NCBI GenBank assembly: GCA_032871835.1 | Contig: CM065300.1 | Coordinates: 71,842,017-71,906,016 of the forward strand | Origin: Dipteronia dyeriana | Taxonomy: Eukaryota > Streptophyta > Magnoliopsida > Sapindales > Sapindaceae | Reading direction: 5' to 3' | Length of the DNA stretch: 64,000 bases | In this document: positions 11,594-22,386 of the stretch, piece by piece | Numbering within the stretch: position 1 is the first letter of the stretch | Layout of the letters: each line of letters starts with the position of its first letter | Made by a program: the position numbers and the translations under genes | Notes under the pieces: generated by a model | The model's input: the letters and a program-made list of their open reading frames with translations, nothing else | Told to the model about the DNA's origin: nothing | The model's database searches: none

Positions 11594-12462
11594 TGTCGTA
11601 TGTGAATTTTACCAAGCTTACACGTCATCGGCAAAGAGGATAAAATTGCCAGGTGGACGTCCGAATAGGCATCCTACAAGGTATCACCAAAGAAGATAAG
11701 CCCGAATAAACAAGTATTGAACAAGACCTGCTAGAGGTCAACTGACTTCATATACTACTCGAGGTCAGTAAACATACTCGGAGCTAATTTGTGACATTTT
11801 CTACTCGGGATCAGATGGCATCACTCGGGACCAGCTGATATCGTGTTCTACTAGGGACAAGCATGAAGAAGAATGAATAAAAGACCAACACGTAGCTCAC
11901 ACGAATCGAGTCATTAAAATATACGAAGATATCCATATCAAAACGGAATTCCAAGAAAAACAGAATTATCAAGCATAAAGGGTTCCTAATCAGGCAACAA
12001 TTTTATTTCTTCAAAAAGACTACGCTTTTATAAGAAAATAAGTCCTAATTGGACTACATTACTAGAGTCTCATTCGATCTCAATACAAGTCTCCGAAACA
12101 GGAAAGAAGACAAACCACTTCGAACAAGTAAACAATTATAATTAAATACAAAGATCTTTTATTACTTGTACAAAGAAGATTAGAGTTCTATGGACATATA
12201 AATAGACACATAATCTCGTCACACAATATAATACAATAATCATAGAAAAATACAGAGAGATCGAGAATTGTAATTATTTTATTCATAGTGAATTTTGGTT
12301 TGGTTGATCATTCAACCACCCGTGGATGTTTCTCCGGTCATCGGAGTTTTACCACGTAAAAACTTGCGCCCGATTACTTTCTCCTTCTCTTTCTCTTTGA
12401 AATCACAGCTAGAATCTAAATCTTGTTGGCTTTTCTCATACAACCAGAAATCGATGTCAACA
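11594..12462 (+). repeat. 3' LTR of the Tat element
   Basis: Same ends as the 5' LTR. TATAAATA at 12197-12204. The right flank CATAG (12463-12467) pairs with TATAG at 571-575. Confidence 0.9.
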
Positions 12463-12479
12463 CATAGTTTACACACTAA

Positions 12480-12707
12480 GGGCGCATTTGGTGCGACACA
12501 TTGTATTATGTTGGGAGTTTAAAATGTATTAGAATAATACAATATAATATTTGTTTTGTTTTGTATCGTTCACTGTATTATATTAGTTAATACATTTTTA
12601 TTGCTCTAATATAGAGGATGTCGTATTACTTAATACAGTGTAATACGACCTAATATTTTAACACATGATTATATAAAAATAATCCAGTACAATGTATAAA
12701 ACGAGCC
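12480..12707. mobile_element. Tourist-type MITE (PIF/Harbinger-like)
   Basis: A 228-bp element. It starts GGGCGCATTTGGTGCG and ends with the inverse-like ATAAAACGAGCC. TAA triplets flank it (12477-12479 and 12708-12710), the target-site type of PIF/Harbinger MITEs. The interior is AT-rich with no coding capacity. Confidence 0.65.
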
Positions 12708-12710
12708 TAA

Positions 12711-13304
12711 AGGTATTGAAATTGCCATCTCTAAAATCATTATTAGTACACCCAATTTATTAACTAACCTAACATTAAAATAATTACTTCAAACAGCCAT
12801 CTAAAGCGGGCAGGGACTTTTAACCAAAATAATTAAGGGGACGGGTCAACACATTAAACCCGTTAATGTAAACGTGTCGTGTTTGAGTTAAATACCTCCT
12901 AATCCTTTAACAAGATTAAATATCAAGGATAAATATATAATTTACAAATATATAGATGTCTTAAATGGATTTGGATCATCTACTGATTTGATATTTTTCC
13001 TGACATTTTTAAAGTATATGATTTGTTATCGATAAAGTGGTTGTGAAAACCAATCACATTTTAACCACTCATTCATTGCATTGCTTATGTGTCATGTGAT
13101 TAGTTAAGGTCAGGTAAAAGATCAGATCAGTAGAGGATCCAAATTAGTTTTAAATATTTTAAATGTTTTTTTAACAAATCAACCCTATATAGGGATAGAT
13201 ATGGGTCACAACACAATATTTACGGATTTGGGTTAGATCTTATTGGGTTTGGATCACTAACGGGTCAACACATTAAACCCGTTTAGTTAACACGATTAAA
13301 TTTC
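12711..13304. other. AT-rich gap with a 24-bp direct repeat
   Basis: No gene is seen. A 24-bp perfect direct repeat beginning ACGGGTCAACACATTAAACC occurs at 12841 and 13260, probably inside an old dispersed repeat. The last nine bases, TTAAATTTC (13296-13304), are the target duplication of the next element. Confidence 0.6.
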
Positions 13305-14256
13305 GTGGAAATTGCTAAAAATAACCACAACTATTATGGAAATTTTGTCTTTAACCACATACGAAAATTTATTTGTTAATAGCCATTTTTTTGAGAAATT
13401 ACTTGAATGCCCCCATATAAAAATCATCCCCAAACATTTTCTCTCTTTTTTTTCTCTCTTCTTTCCTCTCTCTCCCCGATCTCTCTCTCTCCTTTCCTTT
13501 CTCTCTCTCCCCGATCTCTCTCTCTCTCCGGCCGGCGAACCTTCGCTGGCATCCTTGCGAAGGCCGACGAACCGTCACCGGCCTCCTCTCTCTCTCACCC
13601 AACCTCTCTCCTCTCCCCTCTCTCCCGTAGCCCTCTCTCTCTTCTTTCTCTCTCTCTTTCACTCACATCTCTTTCTCTCTCCTTTCCTTTCTCTCTCTCA
13701 CATGTCGTCGACGGCTTGCCGGAGTGCCGTCACCTGGGCTTCACGACCGTCCAGCAACGCCGTCGAGCTCCCCCTCCACCGGCGATTAGATCTGCTGAAA
13801 AAAAGGAAAGAAAATGAATTATTAGAAACTCAGAACATTTCAATTTAGTCAACATTTCAAGTTTCAACATTTCAATTTATGCAACATTTCAAGTTTCAAA
13901 ATTTGAAAACGAAAAACTTAAAAACTCAGAACATTTCAAGTTTCAACTTTCAATTTAGTCAAGATTTCAAGTTTCAACATTTCAATTTAAGCAAGATTTC
14001 AATTTCAAATTTTCATTTTTTAAAACAAGATTTCAAGTTTTAAGTTCTTAACCGTGATTTCAAGTTTGACTTTAGATTTTAATCATGATTTCAAGTTTTC
14101 TTTCAATTTTAAAGAAAAAATCAAATCCAGGGATATTTTTATAATTTATGGACATACACTGATTTTTTTTTTTAAATGGCTATTAACAAATAAATGTTCG
14201 TATGTGGTTAAAAATAAAATTTTCATAATAGTTGTGGTTATATTTTATTTTTTCTC
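13305..14256. mobile_element. Foldback MULE, copy A (non-autonomous)
   Basis: A 952-bp element flanked by perfect 9-bp direct repeats TTAAATTTC (13296-13304 and 14257-14265), the Mutator-type target size. About 85 bp at each end are inverted copies: the left contains AAAATAACCACAACTATTAT and the right its complement. The interior holds a CT-rich microsatellite-like stretch (13440-13690), a short GC-rich piece with CCGTCGAGCTCC (13540-13790) and ATTTCAAGTTTCAACATTTC tandem repeats (13835-14100). ORFs here are low-complexity artefacts. A related copy lies at 37943-38750. Confidence 0.8.
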
Positions 14257-14265
14257 TTAAATTTC

Positions 14266-14639
14266 AAGGATAAATATCTAGATATCCTAAATATTTTATA
14301 TATTTTAAATTCTTTCATCTCTCATTTACGGTTTATTTATAATTAGTTATCAAAGGGCGCAAGTCTTCACGATCAAGTGTTAAAGAGAATGTATTTTCAT
14401 TATTTTTTGAAGTCACAACTCGCAATAAGCCCAACGTAGCGTGTTTGGCACCTAACGGGGGGTCAAAAGGTGCCCAAGTGAAAGGCCGTTAAAAACCATT
14501 GATCAGGCAGACCAAATCGGACGGCCAATAGACAAAAGCCGTGTAGCGTAAGGTCCGTAACAGAGAAATTTGATTAGAATAAATAATAACTTGTTAGGGT
14601 TTTTACTTCTAAGCCAACCGAAGAGAGAGAGAGAAGAGA
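14266..14639 (+). promoter_or_regulatory. Promoter and 5' leader of TOM7 with telo-box and site II motif
   Basis: A telo-box TTAGGGTTT (14594-14602) and a site II-type AGCCCA (14428-14433, reverse of TGGGCT) lie upstream of TOM7. In plants, site II elements bound by TCP factors combined with telo-boxes are common in promoters of nuclear genes for ribosomes and mitochondria, so this fits the gene. The leader ends in a GAGAGAGAGAGAAGAG purine tract just before the ATG. The transcription start is not determined. Confidence 0.55.
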
Positions 14640-14858
14640 ATGGGTTCTAGGGTTACATTGAAGAGCAAAGGTAAGAGCGTGAAGGGAGCCAAAGGTGCAG
14701 AGGAGAAATCAATGACGGATTGTGTGAAGGAGTGGAGCACATGGACCATGAAGAAGGCTAAAGTCATCACTCACTACGGTTTCATTCCTCTTGTCATCAT
14801 CATCGGCATGAACTCCGATCCCAAGCCTCAGCTTTATCAGCTTCTCAGTCCTGTCTGA
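14640..14858 (+). CDS. TOM7: TOM7, small subunit of the mitochondrial outer-membrane translocase
   Basis: A 72-residue protein in one exon, the usual size for plant TOM7. A basic, Lys/Gly-rich cytosolic N-terminus (residues 1-25) is followed by [19 protein letters not shown] and one membrane span ([10 protein letters not shown], about residues 48-60). It ends [16 protein letters not shown], the highly conserved tail of the plant protein. TOM7 is a tail-anchored subunit of the TOM complex that tunes assembly of the Tom40 pore and its receptors. Base composition and codon use look ordinary, and nothing is broken. The start is the first ATG after a GA-rich leader, giving the expected length. Confidence 0.95.
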   Translation: MGSRVTLKSKGKSVKGAKGAEEKSMTDCVKEWSTWTMKKAKVITHYGFIPLVIIIGMNSDPKPQLYQLLSPV

Positions 14859-16600
14859 TATGTTTACTCTTCTTTTCTACATCATCTGATATCGGCAATT
14901 AGGGATTTTACTTTTTCTATTTTATCATACTTTCTGGGTTTTGTGTAACTTTTGGAATTGCTCCTTGCCAGTATAATATCTTAAATTTGAATTCTTTATT
15001 CCCGGTTTCTGTTCTATGGGTTCTCTTTGTTTTATCTACAAGTGATTTGTTGATATTATATTCATATTTGTTAAATTAAATTAAATTAACTTGAGGCTTT
15101 AGAGGATTTAACTGTTCAGGAGACCCAACCAACTCAACTGTTTACTTGGGGAGTTGTTGTGCCTTTTTTCTTAATGAATTAATTAAATATTGTATTTTTT
15201 TTAGGATTTTATGTAGCATTTTCGTCTTCTGTGGCTTGTGCTGTAACTGTACGATCGAATGTGAATTTAGTCTAGTTCACCTGCAGACTCTGAGGTTCAT
15301 TCTCTTGTCAGGAGTGCAAGTGACTGTTCCCTTATCAACTGGTCTGTTTCGATTGCCTACTGAGTTTAGAAAAGCAATACAATAGAAATGAGAAATCGGG
15401 TTTAATTGTATCTGTTTTAGTTCTAGAGTATGGAAGGCACCCTGGACTCAACAATTTTCTTTTAAGCAGTATTGTAAATTTGATTTCTTAGACCTCATTT
15501 GTTGTGTTGAAAACAATATATAATATGATGTGTATTTTCTTATCGCCAGCATCACTGCTGAAAACTAGAAGAAATTAAGTCATCTCAACTGAGACTACTA
15601 GAGACTTAAGTTTTTGATTTTAAATGTCTGCCGACAACATTAGGCACAAGGAAAAGATATATAATTTTTGGTCCGGCTTCTTTTTCTGTTGGGTTTGCCT
15701 TTTATTGAATGAAAATTGAGGGTAGTAGTTACACGATTTAGGCTCAGGCAAATGGGACTGGGACAGTATATTATTTCCTACATTCCCAGATTAAGCATAG
15801 TATGTTAGATAGTTTTATCTTTTCTTAAATGTTTTTTTTTTCTTGATTTTCTTAAAAAAAAAAACATTTATATATCTTTGCCTGGATATGCAACTTGGAT
15901 GAATGTTCTTAGATAAATCAATTTTTTTATGAAATTGTTAATAATACTTGAATTCTATGCTTTTACTTATGTTTGAAATTTAGTTTCCAGAAGAGCCCAT
16001 ATAAAAGAGAGTGAAAGTTTTGAATTATGCGCTTCTTGACTTCTTGTAATACTGCTAAAAGATGTAATGGATATGAATATGGGTATATGGCAGTTTTTCA
16101 TTGTAGTTGACAATGTTGGATATGAGCAGCTGAGTGTAGCTTTTTATTAGCCAGGTAAGAAACTTTCATTGTAGTTTTGTATTAGCAGTTTTTCATTGTA
16201 GGTGTCACTACTCACTAGTTTTTTACAGGTTGCTTTGAGGTTGAGGAAGGAAAGAAATTTTTAATCATTTGGGTGTTAAAAATACGGTAGTCCTCGAGTA
16301 TAGTTTCATGCTCAAAGTACGGATGTTACTGATTTGTGTATTTATTTGAAAGTGACAACTCTGCTAACATAGAGATTTAATATTATTGAATAAATATAAA
16401 GTGAAGAATAATAAATCGCGGTTATATTTTCTTCCAGAGTTTAGATCATTAATTATCAGATTAACATGATCTCCAATTTTAATATATTTGCATCACTGCC
16501 AGGTTTTTCACTAGAACTCACTGAGGCTTGATATTAATGGTGGTAGTGGTTTTAGTTATCTGTTTGTATTCAAGTGTTAGTGCTGGTATAATCAATAATC
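14859..16600. other. TOM7 3' region and intergenic DNA
   Basis: The first few hundred bases are T-rich and suit a 3' UTR. Beyond about 15150 I see only AT-rich intergenic sequence. The 79-codon ORF at 15146-15385 has no recognisable features and begins with alternating low-complexity residues; I do not call it. Confidence 0.5.
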
Positions 16601-16607
16601 CTTAGGT

Positions 16608-17955
16608 TTCGTTTGAGCGAGCTTCTTCTAGTAGATCTTTTAGGAATAGATTTTTTAAAGTAGACATTTTACAAGTAGAGCCTTTAATAGGAAGATGTCG
16701 GTCGTTTGGTTGTTATTTAGAAAAAAAACTTTTTTAAATGGTAAGATTACCAAAATATTTAAAAACTATTTTAAATGATAGAGTTATATTAGACTTTTTA
16801 ATTTTTTTTAAGAAAAGCTTTAAAAGATCTACTTAGGGGGGTGTGGATTGGGATTTTAATGGACAATTTTAGGTAGTTAGGATTTTATAGATTTGTAAGA
16901 CTATTAGGATAATTAGGATTATACTTTTAGGATTATTATGATTATATGGATTAGACTTTTAGAATTCTGAAAGAGTCTTTGGACTTTATTTATAGACTAT
17001 TAGGATTATCTTGATTTTATTTTAAGACTTTTTAAACTTTTATAAATATGGATTTTTAAGAGTCGATTGTAGTATTCAATTTTCTCCACACATTAACGAA
17101 TACTCATACCCAATATGAATGTGTGGCTGTGATTGAACACCTTTAACTTATATATTAGTAAAACAATTATATATTTATCCACACTAGTCATTACAATTTA
17201 TGTATAAATAAACCATTATTTACACCTATCAAAAGAGCATGAACAATAATAAAGATGTCACGATTAGAAATTATTAGTTAATATTTATTCTATGAAATTT
17301 AAGTTCAAAAGAAAACGAAGTAAAATTGTTGTACTACTCCACCTAGTCTCCAATCTCCGATCACCAATTATCCATATGTGAACTACAACTCGTCCAAATT
17401 GAAGATTTATGGGGTATGGAAGATCTGATGAGGTATGGAAGTTGAGGAAACTGAAAATTTGATGGCGGTGTGGAGGTTGAGGAAGCTGCATATGATTTTG
17501 ACTGAAAAAAAAAAGTTTAGAAAGTATTGAGGGAGATTGCAAGACAATTTTGGGTTTAAGTTATTAATAAATATTACTAAAAAGTCTAGAAAATCTATTT
17601 TGTCTGAAAATCCAAAAAATCTTAATCTCAATCTAATACCACCAGACAATTTGTTGTCTCTTGAAAGTCTAGATTCAATACCACAAGACAATATGGATTT
17701 AAAAAAAATCTTAAAAGTCTAGATCCAATACCATAAGACAATATGAAATTTTAAAAAAAATCTTAAAAGTTTTGATCGAATACTATCAGACTTATCTAAT
17801 TTGTTAAAATATTTCAATCCAATACTACAAGACTTTTACTTTCTTAAATTGTCTAAAAAAATCTTGAACCAATACATCCCCACTTAGAAAAGTTTAAAAT
17901 TTGAATTTTTTTTTAATCATCTAAAAGCTCTACTGAGTGGTAACCAAACGATAAA
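16608..17955. mobile_element. MITE-like element carrying an inserted second element
   Basis: The outer ends, starting near TTTCGTTTGAGCGAGCTTC and ending near GTGGTAACCAAACGA, are loosely inverted. The inner element occupies about 16837-17881. Confidence 0.35.
16837..17881. mobile_element. Inner terminal-inverted-repeat element
   Basis: It starts GGGGGGTGTGGATTGGGAT and ends with the roughly inverse AACCAATACATCCCC. The hexamer ACTTAG flanks both sides (16831-16836 and 17882-17887). The right half has several copies of an AAAAGTCTAGATCCAATACC-type repeat (17640-17870). No coding capacity; the superfamily is unclear. Confidence 0.45.
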
Positions 17956-18029
17956 AGAGCATTTCTAAACGGACACTTATATTGGTCCAAACGATAAAAG
18001 AGCATTTCTAAACGGACACTTATATTGGT
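17944..18029. repeat. 43-bp perfect tandem duplication
   Basis: Two identical units starting CCAAACGATAAAAGAGC at 17944 and 17987. Confidence 0.95.
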
Positions 18030-18534
18030 TTGTGGTTTTGTCTATATGTGATATTCCTCGTCTAATTTTTGGAATCATATCATAATGCTGCTGTATAGGA
18101 GTGGGCTGTGCCCCAAATGACCCAAAAATCATTTTGCTTAACAAATATCTGCACAAAAAGATAGGAGAATTAATTTTGAGATCTTGTTGGTTATCAGGCA
18201 GTTGCAATTTGTAACCCTAAAACTTAGGTTTGGAACTGCGTAACATGTATATGCAATGTTTATGGCACAATGTCAAACCTCTTTGGTTGCTGAGAAGATT
18301 GACCTACAATTAATCACAGTCTAGTAGTTTCAGGTTTTCAATTACTTAGCTTGTCCTAATGCTAAACAGATGGATCACCAAAAACAGAATGCCTATAAAA
18401 AAATTTCAAAGGAGTAGAAACTTTTATAGAAAGAATTGTCTTTATCCTAATTTCTTTTAAATTCCAGGATCCCACTCTTGAAACAAATTCTAGGATTTTT
18501 GTCTAACAAAATACATTTTTTTTTAGATTTATGA
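18030..18534. other. Intergenic gap
   Basis: AT-rich, with no gene or clear repeat ends. Confidence 0.5.
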
Positions 18535-19327
18535 TGCAGCGGGATATAGTGAAAATAAGAATGATCATTTTATCGAACCCTGAGGCACATTCAGACGAAC
18601 CTTGACGCAACGACCGGTAGTTACCCAATTATAGAACGCCATACAGGGGCCATCATTCCCTAATCTTTGTTAGAAAATGGTGCTCTTGAATCCTCAAAGA
18701 GCATATCGAATCCACGACAGATAAATGTTCCAAATGAACGATTTTATTAAAATCAATCAAAAGTTTAAAAGTTACAATAATTATAAATAATAAGACTATT
18801 TATAATAAACTAATCCTAATACGATTCGAATAAGACATTACTTAAAAAATACTAAAACAGGAAAAGATCAAAACTAATCAAAACCTTCTAAGATTTACGA
18901 CTCTTAACTTGGTTGGAAAACAAAGATCAAATCTTGTCCAAAAGGTAAATTTGATTTATTTCCAAAACCTAAATTTAATTCCTAATCAAACTAAAATAAA
19001 TAAACTTCCTAAATAAAAAAAAGACTCAAATTAACAAAATAAGAAAATAAAGAAATTGCTCGACATGAGTGGCGGTTCCTTCTTCTTTGTCGTATATCAA
19101 CTTATTCTAGGAATCTTTTGTTCACCGAGCTTTTATTGTTCTAGTCTATAGAGTCTTTTAGTCATGCATTCTATTTGTAGTTGGCAAGCAAATGTTGTCG
19201 CCGATCGATGGTAGAAAAAAATAGTTCAAAAGTTGTGTGATTGAGTGAATCAATCTGTATTTGTTTTATCAACTAATGGTCCAAAGAAATTGGTTTGGTT
19301 TTCCATGCAAAAATCATTATATCAACA
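18535..19327 (-). repeat. Probable LTR remnant of a copia-type element
   Basis: On the minus strand a purine tract (AAAAGGGAG, plus 19328-19336) directly precedes TGTTGATATAATG at 19327, as in a polypurine tract followed by a 3' LTR. Inside are a TATAAATAGTC-type box (near 18800) and an AATAAA-type signal. The lower end is not defined and no partner LTR is in the window. It could also be a solo LTR. Confidence 0.35.
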
Positions 19328-19441
19328 CTCCCTTTTATCTACTGATTTTTGTGATTAAGAAAAACTCATTCACCCTATATAGGTTTGTTATGAATTGATG
19401 ATTGACAAAAAAATATTTCTAACATAATATAGACACTGTAT

Positions 19442-19700
19442 TTTTATAATCAATTTGGCATTATTTTTATTTCTTAGTTTAGTAAACACCAGAGAGGGAA
19501 TTAATTTGATTTCATTTCTAAATCCTAAAATGTTAGTAATCAATAGAATGGAATTTAGTAACAAGCATATTTTTGTAATCAATTTGATATTTTTCTTATT
19601 TCTTTGTTTAATAAACACTAGAAAGGGAATCAATTTAATTTCATTTCTAAATCCTAAAACATCAGTAATCAATAGAATCAGAGGTAACTGAATTTGATTC
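19442..19700. repeat. 129-bp tandem duplication
   Basis: Two diverged units. Each has AATCAATTTG (19448 and 19577) followed by a TTTAGTAAACACCAGA-like stretch. It causes overlapping ORFs on both strands that are not genes. Confidence 0.75.
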
Positions 19701-20337
19701 TCCTCTGTTTGCTTGTCAATTGAATTTAAGGCCCAGTTTGGCATTGATATGCTGTGAAGAAAATTACTTTTGATTCTGCTATGGGGGAATTGCTTTTGGA
19801 TTTGCTGTGAGAATAATCAGTTGGGTGTTTGGTAAACTGATTTTTAAAAGTGCTGTGAGAACAAAAAGCAATTTCAATGTGTTTGGTAGAAAAGTGTTTT
19901 GACTGAACAAAATTACTAGAATGAACAAAAATGAATATTTAAGATGATTTGAAAATAAATAATTTATTTTATTTTTGTATAACCATAAACATGTTATAAA
20001 ATAAATAATTTATTTTATTTTTGTGTGATCATAAACTTGTTATAAAATAAATAAATAAATTTTGTTAAAAAATATATAATTTTGCTTTAATATTTTTTTT
20101 TTATCTATTGCCACGTATATTGTGAATATATCAAGAAAACTAGCATAATTTGATTTAAGGATTCATAAGATTACACAATTGAAATAGATAACATCTAAAT
20201 AGTAAAGTATATGTTATAGTAAATTATAAATAAAATAATAAATGCTAAGTACGTGTTTTGTTATGTGGTAAATTTCATAAAAGGCAAGGGATAAAATAGC
20301 AAGTTTAGAAAAAAAAAAGCATTACTAAGAGTATTAA

Positions 20338-21085
20338 GGTCCAGTTTGGCATTGTTTCCCCAGCTGCTTTTGGGGCCAAAAGTGATTTTGAACCTAAGAC
20401 AGGGTGTTCGGTAAAATTGCTAGGAAGTGCTTTTGGTCACTTTTAGCTTCTCCCAACTGAGTTTTTGAGAAGCTACAAATACATGCTTTTGGATTTTGGC
20501 TTCTACTTTTAGAAAACGCGCTACAGTGATATTAAATGAAATTTTACTAACTTTCCAACTTTGTCCTTACCTTTAATGAAATTTAACAAAAAAAATTGGA
20601 CTTATATTTTTGTACAAAAAAAATATATTGTCATAACTGTATAAAAAAATTGGGATAATTAATTCAATAAAGTAGAATAAAATGAAATTAAAAAATAAAG
20701 TAGAATAAAATAAAGAAATAAAAAAATAAAGAAATTGGACTAATTAATTAAATAAAGTAGAATAAAAAATGTGGCTAATTAATTCAATAAAGTACCATAA
20801 TTATATAACACTTAACACTAAATACAAATAAACAAGAAAAATGTAAAGTATAACACATTAAAACCATTTAGATGTCTATGTCCTTTTAGTAATTTTAAAC
20901 ACGCATAACACTTTTTATTTCAGTTTACTAAACACATTGAAATTACTTTTAGTTCTCACAACACTTTTGAAAATCAGTTTACCAAACACTCGTCTGATTT
21001 TTCCCACAGCAATTCCAAAAGCAATTTTTCCCTCAACAATTTCAAAAGCACTTCTCCCCACAACACAACAATGCCAAACTGGGCC
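20338..21085. mobile_element. Tourist-type MITE, tandem copy 1
   Basis: 748 bp. It starts GGTCCAGTTTGGCATTG and ends CAATGCCAAACTGGGCC. TAA flanks at 20335-20337 and 21086-21088. No coding capacity. Confidence 0.75.
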
Positions 21086-21088
21086 TAA

Positions 21089-21788
21089 GGCTCATTTTGG
21101 CATTGCTTCCCCAACTGCTTTTGGGGTCAAAAGTGATTTTGGACCTCAGACAGATCGTGGGGAAGTGCTTTTGGTCACTTTCAGTTTCTCCTAACTGAGT
21201 TCTTGAGAAGCTACAAATACATGTTTTTGGATTTTGGCTTCTACTTTTAGAAAACGCGCTACAGTGATATTAAATGAAATTTTATTAACTTTCCAACTTT
21301 GTCCTTACCTTTAACGAAATTTAACAAAAAAAATTGGGTTTATATTTTTATACAAAAAAAAATGTTGCCATAATTAATTCAATAAAGTAAAATAAAAATA
21401 AAATAAAAAATAAAGTAGAATAAAATAAATAAATAAATAAATAAATAAATAGGACTAATTAATTAAATAAAGTAGAATAAAAAATGGGGCTAATTAATTC
21501 AATAAAGTACCATAATTATATAATACTTAACACTAAATACAAATAAACAAGAAAAATGTAAAGTATATCAAATTAGTACAATTTAGATGTCTTTATCATT
21601 TTAATAATTTTACACACTCACAACACTTTTTATATCAGTTTACCAAACACATTGAAATTGTTTTTAGTTCTCACAGCATTTTTGAAACTCAGTTTACCTA
21701 ACAATCAGCTGATTCTTCCCATAGCAATTCCCCCAACAGCAATTCCAAAAGCACTTCTCCCTACAACACATCAATACTAAACTGAGTC
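21089..21788. mobile_element. Tourist-type MITE, tandem copy 2
   Basis: 700 bp, head to tail with copy 1 and closely similar (for example AAAACGCGCTACAGTGATAT at 20513 and 21251). It shares the TAA at 21086-21088 and has TAA again at 21789-21791. It contains a short TAAA microsatellite (21425-21450). Confidence 0.75.
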
Positions 21789-21958
21789 TAAGTGTGTTTA
21801 TTTCTAAAAGTATCAATTTGTACCTTCTAGATTTCTGTTGTGGGGGAAGCTAAAAGATGTCAAAAGCACTTTTCAAAAATTTTACCAAACACCTCAGGCC
21901 AACTTCAGAAGCACTTTTAGCTCCAAAAGCAGTCTGGGAAGTACTCCCAAACTGGGCC

Positions 21959-22386
21959 TTAATTCACTTTCATTTTCATTCTCAAGTAGTAATAAATACA
22001 GCATGGAATCTAGCAACTTAATTTTCATTCACTTCCATTTTCATTTCACTTATCAGAGTCCATTTTGGTCAAAGCCTGAATGTTACACAGGGGTTCTAGA
22101 GACATTAATCCAAAATTGTTTTGAAATTTGCTTGGATAGGAATTAACTCCGAACATATGTGATTGGTTGCGGTTTTATCTGGTTTCAAAATTCATTAAAA
22201 TTATTTTTAAAATTTTGTTAGAAATATCAATTAGATTATCAACTTGTATATAAAACCATCCTTTGTAAGATTCATGATACCTGTACTTATCAAGTGTGAG
22301 AAAATAATAATGTCCCAATATTTTTGTTAACAGATGACTGAAAGTTAAGTGTTCTCCTTGGGTACAATTCAATAACTGCTGCCTAA
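21959..22386. other. Intergenic gap
   Basis: AT-rich sequence with TTCATTTTCATT-like simple stretches. No gene seen. Confidence 0.5.

Larger units (their letters stand above)
576..12462 (+). mobile_element. Ty3/gypsy Tat-lineage LTR retrotransposon with antisense extra gene
   Basis: The element is bounded by two LTRs (576-1426 and 11594-12462) that both start TGTCGTATGTGAATT and end GTCAACA. The flanks TATAG and CATAG match at 4 of 5 bases and look like a target duplication. In order it holds gag, protease, RT, RNase H, a second RNase H, integrase, a repeat-rich spacer and an antisense gene, then a polypurine tract. The second RNase H after the first is the hallmark of the Tat group (Tat, Retand, Ogre). 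By eye the first ~320 aligned LTR bases differ at very roughly 8 percent, so it is not young. All reading frames carry stops, so it cannot be autonomous. Confidence 0.9.
19730..21958. mobile_element. Outer Tourist-type MITE interrupted by two further copies
   Basis: It starts GGCCCAGTTTGGCATTG and ends with the inverted CCCAAACTGGGCC. TTAA occurs on both sides (19726-19729 and 21959-21962), fitting a TAA/TTA target. The interior is split by the tandem pair at 20338-21788. Confidence 0.6.

Noticed and set aside
13312..13848. 178-codon plus ORF and its minus-strand shadow
   Set aside because: It is driven by CT-rich low-complexity sequence (Ser/Leu or Arg/Glu runs) inside a foldback MULE.
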